From: Inquilinus limosus_F
GTDB lineage: Bacteria > Pseudomonadota > Alphaproteobacteria > DSM-16000 > Inquilinaceae
Reading direction: 5' to 3'
NCBI RefSeq assembly: GCF_051487185.1
Contig: NZ_JAHVDK010000009.1
Coordinates: forward strand, 165,716 to 229,715
Length of the DNA: 64,000 nt
Within the stretch, counting starts at the first letter, position 1. Each line of letters opens with the position of its first letter. The notes beneath the pieces are model-generated. The model was given only the letters and a program-made list of their open reading frames with translations. It had not been told where the DNA came from and searched no databases. The position numbers and the translations under genes are program-made. This document shows, in pieces, positions 29,786 to 37,367 of the stretch.

Positions 29786-29801
29786 GATCGGACAACCGAT
29801 C
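29786..29801 (+). promoter_or_regulatory. Inverted repeat before araC-type gene
   Basis: GATCGG-ACAA-CCGATC is a perfect 6-bp inverted repeat 13 bases before the start codon and just ahead of the ribosome site GGGAGGA, within the divergent EamA/AraC promoter. It could be an operator or an mRNA hairpin near the ribosome site. Confidence 0.4.
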
Positions 29802-29814
29802 GGGAGGACAGGAC

Positions 29815-30603
29815 ATGACCAGGCCGGCGCTGCGTGGCGATCCGCCCGATCCGCTGTCCTTCCGCACCGAGGACTACCCGGCGGGCATGGTGTGGCCGGA
29901 GGCATCGCTGCCCTGGGGCAAGCTCAACTACGCCGTGCGGGGCCTGATGGAGGCGACGGTCGGGGGCGTGCGTTACCTGTCCCCGCCGCACTACGCGATC
30001 TGGACGCCGCCCGACGTGCCGCATGCGTGCCACAACCGCGACGCCGTCCGCTACGTGTCGGTCTATGTCGTCCGCGAGCTCTGCGCCGATCTGCCGGCCG
30101 AGCCCTGCACCCTGGCGCTCAGCCCGCTGATCAAGGCGATCCTGGCCGATTTCGCGGCGCGGGGCGTGCGGGTGCCGCGCAGCGACGCCGACCTGCGGCT
30201 GGCGCAGGTACTGGTCGACCAGATCCGCCTCGCGCCGCGTCACGCCTCATACCTGCCGCTGTCGGATGACCCGGCGCTGCGTACGGTGTTGGAGGCGCTG
30301 CAGCGTCATCCCGGCGACCGCCGGTCGCTGGCCGAATGGGCGCGGCTGACCGGCACCACCGAGCGCACGCTGTCGCGGCACTGCCAGCGCGACCTCGGCA
30401 TGTCCTTCGCCGAATGGCGGCAGCGGATGAAGCTGGTCGCCGCGCTGTCGCGGCTGGAGGAGGGGGCCTCGGTCGGCGCGGTGGCGCGGTCGCTGGGCTA
30501 CGGCAACGCCTCGGCTTTCATCGCCATGTTCCACCGCCTGACCGGCACGACGCCGGACCAGATGCGGAAAGACGGCCTGCGCCGCGACCAGGCCGCGGCG
30601 TGA
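29815..30603 (+). CDS. AraC-family transcriptional regulator
   Basis: 262 residues. A cupin-type ligand domain covers about 20-130 (YLSPPHYAIWTPPDVPHACHN) and a double HTH about 160-255, the second helix-turn-helix with LSRLEEGASVGAVARSLGYGNASAFIAMFHRLTGTTP. The family pattern is complete. It is divergent from the EamA exporter with 74 bases between, so it likely controls that gene in response to a small molecule. ATG preceded by GGGAGGA. Confidence 0.9.
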   Translation: MTRPALRGDPPDPLSFRTEDYPAGMVWPEASLPWGKLNYAVRGLMEATVGGVRYLSPPHYAIWTPPDVPHACHNRDAVRYVSVYVVRELCADLPAEPCTLALSPLIKAILADFAARGVRVPRSDADLRLAQVLVDQIRLAPRHASYLPLSDDPALRTVLEALQRHPGDRRSLAEWARLTGTTERTLSRHCQRDLGMSFAEWRQRMKLVAALSRLEEGASVGAVARSLGYGNASAFIAMFHRLTGTTPDQMRKDGLRRDQAAA

Positions 30604-30630
30604 CGGCCGCGGCCGAGACGTCAATCGGCT

Positions 30631-32424
30631 TCAGGCAATCACGCGGCTCGCCGGGTGGACTTCATAGATCCTGAGCGGCGTGCTCTTGCCCTTGAGGGTG
30701 ATCGGTTCAAGGGCGCGGGATGTGAACGGCAGATCGTGCTGTGACGCCGTCGCCGCCTCGACCACGGTCGCGGTTGCGAGCGTCTGCTGCGGCTTGGCGG
30801 CCGAGCACAGGCGCGCGGCGACGTTGACGCGATCGCCGAGAACGGTGAAGTCCATGCGGTCCCTGGCTCCGATCGCTCCCATCACCACCTCGCCCATATC
30901 GATGCCGATGCCGATCGCAAGGTTCCGGTCGGGGTTGGCGGCCGAGAGGTCGGCCATCTGCTTCTGCATGGCCACGGCGCAGCGAAGGGCGTCGCCGGCC
31001 ATGGCAGGCCCCTGGAACACGGCCATGACCTGGTCGCCGACGAATTTGTCGATGTCGCCGTTGTGCGCGGCGACCAGATCGGCCAGTGCCGCGAGATAGA
31101 AGTTCAGTGTCTCGACCACCGTTTCCGGGTCGCGGCTCTCGGCAAAGGCCGTGTAGCCGCGAATATCGGCGAAAAAGATTGCAACCTCGCAGCGGCTGCC
31201 GCCCAGGTGAACGCCGGTTTCGTCCGAATGCTGGATGGCGTCGATCGTGCCATGGGACACGAATTTGGTGAGCTCGAACCGCTCGTTGATCTGCACGATC
31301 ATGTTGTTGATGCGCTTTGCCAGCTCACCGATCTCGTCCCGTGAACGCACATTCCGGACCTGGACCCGGTAGTTCCCCTTGGCCACCTCGTTCGCGGCCT
31401 CTCCGATCGCCAGGATCGGGCGGCTGATGCGGTGCGCGAACACCGCCGCCCCCAGAACCGCGACGACGAGCCCGCCGAACAGCCAGAAGGACAGGCTGCC
31501 GATCATGACGTCGACGGCATAGTAGGCGTCCGCCTCCTTCTGCTCGACGATGACGGCCCAGTCGAAGCTGCGGACGAAAGCGAAGGTGCCGAGCATCGGG
31601 GTTCCGTCCGGCCGCGAATAGGTGTCGACGCTGATCGCGCGGGAGCGGTTCCCTTCGCGTGCGGCCAGTGCCTCGCTGACGATATCGCGCCGGCCCAGTT
31701 GTTTGACCCGACCCGACTCGTCCAGCTCGGGGTCGAACAGCTTCCGCCCCTGCGCATCGACCGTGGTGATCATGCCGACCTGGCGGAACGGCTGGCTCAT
31801 GATGAAGCCGCGGATCCGGCCGAGATCGATCCTCGCCGAAAGCACTCCCCGCGCCCCGCTGAACTTGCTTTCGAGCGGGAGTGCCACGGTCGCCAGCCAG
31901 GTCTCGGTCTTCGGCTCGTAATCGACCGCGGTGACCCGCGCAGCCGCTCCGTCGTCGGGCGCCGCCGCGGCGATGACCGCCTCCGGATCCGCCCGCAGCA
32001 CGCTCAGGGGCTGGACGCCCGCCTCCGTGAGCCTCGTGCTGAACCGGTTCTGCGAAATCACCAGCGGCAGGCGACCGCCGTCGAGGGTGATCTGCAGGGC
32101 GACGATATCCGGCAGCTGGGCGATGCCATGGGTGAGGATCGCGACCTTCTCCCCGACGCTCACCTTCTCGCTGTCGATGGCGCTGCGGATCAGCAGGAGG
32201 GGGGCCAGCCAGGCGCGGTCATAGATGTCGTCGATCTGGCTCGTCACCTCGCGGACCGTGGTGACGAGCCGCTCATTGGCCGCGCTCTTCATCTCGTCGC
32301 GGGCGATCCGGATCAGCGACTGCCCGGCGAACAGCAGCGGCAGCGCCGCGATCATCGCCGAGAACAGCAGCAGCTTGCGGCGGAGGCTCAGCGACAGGAG
32401 CTTGCGGCGAAGGCTCAGGGACAT
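30631..32424 (-). CDS. Membrane adenylate/guanylate cyclase with extracytoplasmic sensor and HAMP
   Basis: 597 residues: membrane segment about 16-38, a periplasmic dCache-like sensor about 40-300, second membrane segment about 308-330, HAMP about 331-383, and a class III nucleotide cyclase domain about 410-590. The metal aspartates are Asp420 (FFADIRG) and Asp464 (FVGDQVMAVF). Lys460, just before FVGD, fits ATP rather than GTP as substrate, and DRVNVAARL with its transition-state Asn/Arg is present, so it should be active. The N-terminus carries a nine-codon tandem duplication (SLSLRRKLL twice). It is last in a three-gene operon after the LysM-FecR and PKD genes, suggesting that envelope state controls cAMP. 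Confidence 0.9.
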   Translation of the reverse strand: MSLSLRRKLLSLSLRRKLLLFSAMIAALPLLFAGQSLIRIARDEMKSAANERLVTTVREVTSQIDDIYDRAWLAPLLLIRSAIDSEKVSVGEKVAILTHGIAQLPDIVALQITLDGGRLPLVISQNRFSTRLTEAGVQPLSVLRADPEAVIAAAAPDDGAAARVTAVDYEPKTETWLATVALPLESKFSGARGVLSARIDLGRIRGFIMSQPFRQVGMITTVDAQGRKLFDPELDESGRVKQLGRRDIVSEALAAREGNRSRAISVDTYSRPDGTPMLGTFAFVRSFDWAVIVEQKEADAYYAVDVMIGSLSFWLFGGLVVAVLGAAVFAHRISRPILAIGEAANEVAKGNYRVQVRNVRSRDEIGELAKRINNMIVQINERFELTKFVSHGTIDAIQHSDETGVHLGGSRCEVAIFFADIRGYTAFAESRDPETVVETLNFYLAALADLVAAHNGDIDKFVGDQVMAVFQGPAMAGDALRCAVAMQKQMADLSAANPDRNLAIGIGIDMGEVVMGAIGARDRMDFTVLGDRVNVAARLCSAAKPQQTLATATVVEAATASQHDLPFTSRALEPITLKGKSTPLRIYEVHPASRVIA

Positions 32425-32425
32425 G
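32372..32425 (-). repeat. 27-base tandem duplication at the cyclase start
   Basis: Units 32372-32398 and 32399-32425 match at 24 of 27 positions and encode SLSLRRKLL twice, with the second unit (on the plus strand) including the start codon. It doubles the basic cytoplasmic leader before the first membrane helix. Confidence 0.8.
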
Positions 32426-32442
32426 GCGCCATGACAGTGCCC

Positions 32443-35400
32443 TCAGTCTTGAGAACCGGCCGTGGATCCCTCGGTCATCAGCACCGGAGAGCGCCGACGG
32501 ACCGTGGCCGTGGTGCTGTCGGTCGCCACGCCGCAGGACAGCCCGGAGCTGTCGGTGACCGTGAGTTCCACCGGGATGTCGCCCGTCTGCCGGAAGAGGT
32601 GACGGACGCGCTCGCCCGACTCGGTCGTGCCGTCGCCGATCCTCCACACGAATGTCAGGCCGCCACCGTCGGGGTCCCTGGACCGCGTGCCGTCGAGCAG
32701 CACCGCATCCGCCGCGCCGCCCACGAAGGCCTCGAAGGGCGGCCCGGCATCGGCGACCGGCGGCGCATTGACCACGACCCGCGCCGACCTGCGGATCGCA
32801 GCACAGCTCGACTGCGTGTCATCGGTCACGGTCAGCGCGACGTCGTAGGTCCCGGGCTTCTCGAAGACATGGGTGGCCGTCGGCCCCTGGGCGCTCTGGC
32901 CGTCGCCGAAATCCCACCGATAATCGACGATCCGGCCATCGGCGTCATAGGACTGCCCGCCGTCGAAGGCGACCTCGGTCATCGGGCAGACGACGCGCTG
33001 CGGACCCGGCACCGACACCGGTGCCCGGTTGATGTGGAGGATGCGGGTCTGCGGCCGGCGGCTGCCGGCCAGGGCCTGGCCGTCGTCGGGGATGACCGTC
33101 ACGTCATAGCGGCCCGGCTGCTCGAAGCGCCTGACGAAGATGCGGGCGCCGTCCGTCTCGCCGGCATCGCGCCAGCCGTCCTGCGCGGGCTTCGCCGCGG
33201 CCGCCCCCTTGACGACGAGACGGACGTCCTCGCCGGTGCAGGCGGCGACCGGCAGATCGATGACGGGCGCGGGCGGCGGGCGCACGACCAGCACCTTCTC
33301 CACCGTCGCGGAGGAATTCTCCACCCCGGCCTCGTCGGTGACCGTCAGGCGGAGCTTGTGGGTGCCGGGGGTGGCGAATCGATGGTTGACCAGGATCCCG
33401 GCCGCCTTCTCGCCATCCCCAAAGTCCCAGGCATAGGCAGCGATCGCCCCGTCCGGATCATGCGACCGGCGGGCATCGAGGAACAGCTCCTCGCCCGCGG
33501 AGATGCTCTCGGGCGTCGTGATCACGGCCACCGGCGGGGCGTTGACAGTCACGACATGCGTGCCGGTCACCCTTTGACAGGTCGGGGAGGGGGAATCGCT
33601 CACCACCGTCAGGGCGACCTTCTTCCGGCCGGGTTCGGTGAAGACATGCTTGACGATGGCCCCTTCGGCGGTCTTGCCGTCGCCGAAATCCCAGTTCCAG
33701 CCGATGATCCTGCCCCCCGGCATGTCCGAGCCCGAGCCGTCGAAGGTGACCTCGCCGAGCGGGGCGGCCGCACGGGCGACGATCCTGACGATCGGTCCCT
33801 GCAGGATCCTGACCGACATCTCGTCGGTCGAATGGGGATCGCACCGGCCGATCCGCTGGCCTTCGATTTTCAGGAACACCCGGTAGTCGCCAGGATGCTC
33901 GTAGACATGGTCGGGCTTTTCGCCGATCGCGAACTTGCCGTCGCCGAAATCCCAGTCGTAGCGCTTGATCGTCCCGTTCGGATCGAACGAACGCGACGCG
34001 TCGAACTCGATCGGAGACATCGCGCAGGCCTCGATATCCGGGCCGGCATCGGCAAAGGGGCCCTGATCGACTTTGACCGACACCCTATCGACATCGACGC
34101 TGTTCACCAGGTTCGCGCTGTCCCGCACCGACAGGGTGACCGGATAGACGCCGGCGTTGCGGTAGGTCTTGGTCGGGTTGACGATGCCGGCGGTCGTCCC
34201 GTCGCCGAAGTCCCATTCGTAGCGCAGGGCCCCGCCCTGCGGGTCTATGGATTTCGACCCGTCGAAGGTGATGACGTCCCCGGTGCAGACCTCGCGATTG
34301 CCGCCGGCATCGGCAACCGGCGGCTGGTGGATGACAAGGGACCTGGCGGTCTGGTCGACGGAGTTCCGGAGCCCTTTGCCGTCATCGACGACGAGAATGA
34401 TCGGATAGGTCCCCGCGACCGCGTAGGTGTGCTGGACCTTTGCGCCGCTGGCGGAGCTCCCGTCGCCGAAATCCCAGCGGTAGGTGAGGGCGTCCCCGTC
34501 CGGATCGACCGAGGCGGTGCCGTCGAAGGCGACGATCAGGCTTTCGGTCAATACGTCGGGGCCGGCATCGGCGACCGGCGCATGGTTGACGGCGATCCTG
34601 ACCTCGCGGGAATCGAAGCCGTTGGACGCGCCGCTGTCGTCGGCCACCGTCAGGCGGGCCGTGTAGAGCCCCGGCGCGCCGAATGTCCGCTCGACCTGCA
34701 CACTGGACTCCGGCTTGCTGCCGTTGCTGAAGTCCCAGCGATAGCTGACGATCCGGCCGTCCGGATCGTAGGAGTTCGCGGCGCTCAGCCGGACGACGTC
34801 GCCCGGCGCGGCGATGCGGTCGGCGCCCGGATCCGCGACCGGCGCGGCGTTGACGGTGATCCGGGCCTCCTTGTAGTCGACGGCATCGGCATCGCCGCTG
34901 TCGTCGGTCACCGCCAGCCTGACATCGTAGATCCCCGGCCGATCGAAGCTGTGCGACGTGATCCGGCCTCTCGCCTCGCTGCCGTCACGGAAGTCCCATC
35001 GGTATTCCGCGATATCGCTGTCCTGGTCGAGCGAGCGGCTGCCGTCGAACACGACCTTCTCTCCGGGCGCGACGATCCTGTCAGGCCCGGGGTCTGCGAC
35101 CGGGCGGGCGTTGACGACCACGGTCATGCTGTCGGTCGCCGAGTTCCATTTCGTTCCCGACCGATCCGTGACCGTCAGGCGGACCTGGTAGCGGCCATGC
35201 GCCTGGTAGACATGGATCGGCCTGGACCCGGTGCCGGTGCTGCCGTCGCCGAAGTCCCAGGCATAGTCCGCGATCGCGTCGTCGGGATCGGAGGAGCCGG
35301 TGCCGTCGAAGGTGACGGCGCTGGCGGTGACCAGCTGATCGGGGCCGGCCGAGGCGACCGGGGGAGCGTTCACGCGCACGCTGAGCGTGCTGTCACCCGT

Positions 35401-37332
35401 CGCCGAGCTGGTTCCCGAGTCATCCCGGACGGTGAGCCGCACCCGATAGGTGCCGGGCCGATCGAAGGCGTAGGTCGTCTTTTCCCCTGTCGCCCTGCCA
35501 CCGTCTCCGAAATCCCAGTCCCAAGCGAGGAGGCGGCCGTCCGGGTCGCTGGACGCGGAGCCGTCGAACGCCAGCGGCTCGCCGATGGCGGCCGACTTGT
35601 CGGCGCCGGCGACCGACAGCGGCGGGGCATTGACGACAATGGTGGTCGTGGCCGAGGTCGTCGAATTGGGCAGCCCAGCATCATCCGCAACGGTCAGCTG
35701 GACGGTGTAGGTGCCAGGTCGGTCGTAGGCATGGGCCGGCTGGGCGGCGGCGCTGTGCGTGCCGTCGCCGAAGTCCCACGCATAGGCCGTGATCCGGCCG
35801 TCGGCATCGAAGGATTGGCGGGCATCGAAGGCGATGGCCTCGTCCACCGAGACGCGCCGCGCCGGGCCTGGAACAGCAACCGGCGGCGTATTGACGACGA
35901 TAGAGGCTTCCGCGGTGTCGGCGCCGCAGGGCTGGCCGGAGCCGTCGTCGACCGTCAGGCTGGCGAGGTAGCGGCCGGGCTTGTCGAACCGCCGGCTGAC
36001 CCGGGCGCCCTCGAGCGTGGCGCCATCGTTGAAGCGCCAGGTCAGGCGCCTGATCGGCAGCCTGCCTGCGACCGATGTGCTGCCGTCGAAGGCGACGTCG
36101 ACGCCGACCGAGGCGGAGAGGGGGGATTCGATGCGGGCTTCCGGAGGCACCTGCACATCGACCTCGACATCGGTCGCGGCGCCGTCGCCGATCCTGGCGG
36201 AGGAGCCGCGGACCTCCAGGCGAGCCCGGTATCGGCCCGGCGCCGTGTAGTCGTGGCGGACGAGCGGGCCTTCGGCGGTGGAGCCGTCGCCGAAATCCCA
36301 GCGGTAGGTGAGCTGCCCGCCCTTCGGGTCCACGGAGCGGCCGGCGTCGAAGGACACCGATCCGCAGGCCGCGAGATCGGACCGGTCCAGCGCAGGCTTC
36401 GGCCGGACGAGGGTGGGCCAGAGCTTCACCGGAAGCTCGAACCGCACGGGCGTGCCGGCGGCATCGGCGATCATGAAGGTGGCGTCGTTCGGCATCTCGA
36501 CGCCGCGGCCGAACTCGAGCGCGGCCTCCGCCGCTTCCGCACGCGGGTCGAGGGCGATCTCGGTCGCCCGCCACTCGTCCTGGCCGGATGCCTTGAGCGG
36601 GACCGACGAGAAGGCGGTCGTCAGATCCAGGGTCCCGTGGGCGAGATCGAAGCCGTGGACGGCCAGCCGGTCGGCCCCCGCGGGCGGGCGGAACCGCAAC
36701 TCGGCGAAGGATCGCTGATCGGGGACGCGGACAACCGGCCGGTATGCGAAGATCTCCAGGCCTTCGGGCTGCAACTGCCTGGTCTCGCGGGCGCTCACCG
36801 CGACGTCGAAGACATTGCCGGCGGCCCCTTCCAGCCCCTGCACGAGCAGGCGGAAGATCCTGCGTCCGCCGACGGCTTCGCCCTGGCGCGGATCGACGAC
36901 GGCCACCGTCTTCCATTGGCCGACCGCATCCGGCTCGTCGCCGAAGACCTTCTCCGCGAGCAGCGTGCCCGCATCCGCCGCCTCGGGTGGCGGAACGGCC
37001 GGGACGAGTGGCGGAACCGAAAAGGCGCCGGTGCCTCCAAACACCGCGTAGCGGGTCCGGCTCGCTCCGGCCGGACCCATTCGCTGGTCGAATTCGGCGC
37101 TGATCCCGGGGTCGAACACATTGACCCACAGCCGCTCGGTCGATGCTTCGGGCACACTGAAATAGATCGTCTGCTCGCGGTAGAAATCGCCTTCCTTGGT
37201 GGGCGCATCCCTGCCGTAGGTGATGAGGGCCGGTCTTTCATCGGCACGCACCGGCGACGTCCATCCTGCCGCCAGAGCGACCAGGGCCATGCAGAATAGC
37301 GTTCCTCCCGTCCGACCTGCCGTCATGTGCAT
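32443..37332 (-). CDS. Giant exported protein with about 15 PKD repeats
   Basis: 1629 residues from the ATG at 37332, which gives a clean signal peptide (about 30 residues, ending SPVRA). Alternatives are ATG 37326 and a TTG at 37371 overlapping the upstream stop as TTGA. A unique N-terminal region (about 31-305) is followed by roughly fifteen 85-90-residue PKD-type beta domains, most with the core YxWDFGDG; two are degenerate (RFNDG and an unmatched one near residue 1375) and the last reads WRIGDG. PKD domains act in surface adhesion, polysaccharide binding and protein contacts. No membrane anchor or catalytic domain is seen, so it is probably a periplasmic or surface scaffold. It lies 18 bases before the cyclase gene. 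Confidence 0.85.
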   Translation of the reverse strand: MHMTAGRTGGTLFCMALVALAAGWTSPVRADERPALITYGRDAPTKEGDFYREQTIYFSVPEASTERLWVNVFDPGISAEFDQRMGPAGASRTRYAVFGGTGAFSVPPLVPAVPPPEAADAGTLLAEKVFGDEPDAVGQWKTVAVVDPRQGEAVGGRRIFRLLVQGLEGAAGNVFDVAVSARETRQLQPEGLEIFAYRPVVRVPDQRSFAELRFRPPAGADRLAVHGFDLAHGTLDLTTAFSSVPLKASGQDEWRATEIALDPRAEAAEAALEFGRGVEMPNDATFMIADAAGTPVRFELPVKLWPTLVRPKPALDRSDLAACGSVSFDAGRSVDPKGGQLTYRWDFGDGSTAEGPLVRHDYTAPGRYRARLEVRGSSARIGDGAATDVEVDVQVPPEARIESPLSASVGVDVAFDGSTSVAGRLPIRRLTWRFNDGATLEGARVSRRFDKPGRYLASLTVDDGSGQPCGADTAEASIVVNTPPVAVPGPARRVSVDEAIAFDARQSFDADGRITAYAWDFGDGTHSAAAQPAHAYDRPGTYTVQLTVADDAGLPNSTTSATTTIVVNAPPLSVAGADKSAAIGEPLAFDGSASSDPDGRLLAWDWDFGDGGRATGEKTTYAFDRPGTYRVRLTVRDDSGTSSATGDSTLSVRVNAPPVASAGPDQLVTASAVTFDGTGSSDPDDAIADYAWDFGDGSTGTGSRPIHVYQAHGRYQVRLTVTDRSGTKWNSATDSMTVVVNARPVADPGPDRIVAPGEKVVFDGSRSLDQDSDIAEYRWDFRDGSEARGRITSHSFDRPGIYDVRLAVTDDSGDADAVDYKEARITVNAAPVADPGADRIAAPGDVVRLSAANSYDPDGRIVSYRWDFSNGSKPESSVQVERTFGAPGLYTARLTVADDSGASNGFDSREVRIAVNHAPVADAGPDVLTESLIVAFDGTASVDPDGDALTYRWDFGDGSSASGAKVQHTYAVAGTYPIILVVDDGKGLRNSVDQTARSLVIHQPPVADAGGNREVCTGDVITFDGSKSIDPQGGALRYEWDFGDGTTAGIVNPTKTYRNAGVYPVTLSVRDSANLVNSVDVDRVSVKVDQGPFADAGPDIEACAMSPIEFDASRSFDPNGTIKRYDWDFGDGKFAIGEKPDHVYEHPGDYRVFLKIEGQRIGRCDPHSTDEMSVRILQGPIVRIVARAAAPLGEVTFDGSGSDMPGGRIIGWNWDFGDGKTAEGAIVKHVFTEPGRKKVALTVVSDSPSPTCQRVTGTHVVTVNAPPVAVITTPESISAGEELFLDARRSHDPDGAIAAYAWDFGDGEKAAGILVNHRFATPGTHKLRLTVTDEAGVENSSATVEKVLVVRPPPAPVIDLPVAACTGEDVRLVVKGAAAAKPAQDGWRDAGETDGARIFVRRFEQPGRYDVTVIPDDGQALAGSRRPQTRILHINRAPVSVPGPQRVVCPMTEVAFDGGQSYDADGRIVDYRWDFGDGQSAQGPTATHVFEKPGTYDVALTVTDDTQSSCAAIRRSARVVVNAPPVADAGPPFEAFVGGAADAVLLDGTRSRDPDGGGLTFVWRIGDGTTESGERVRHLFRQTGDIPVELTVTDSSGLSCGVATDSTTATVRRRSPVLMTEGSTAGSQD
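32510..36410 (-). repeat. PKD repeat array
   Basis: About fifteen consecutive repeat units of roughly 260 bases encode PKD domains. The DNA for the WDFGDG core recurs with variations in every unit. Units differ substantially, so this is an old array rather than a recent amplification. Confidence 0.8.
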
Positions 37333-37367
37333 AGCCCCGCCCGAGTCCGCCTCAGACGATCTCCCGT

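Noticed and set aside
31432..37299. A 1955-codon open frame on the plus strand
   Set aside because: It is antisense to the PKD and cyclase genes. GC-rich codon bias keeps stops out of this frame, the product has no recognisable domain, and it has no ribosome site.
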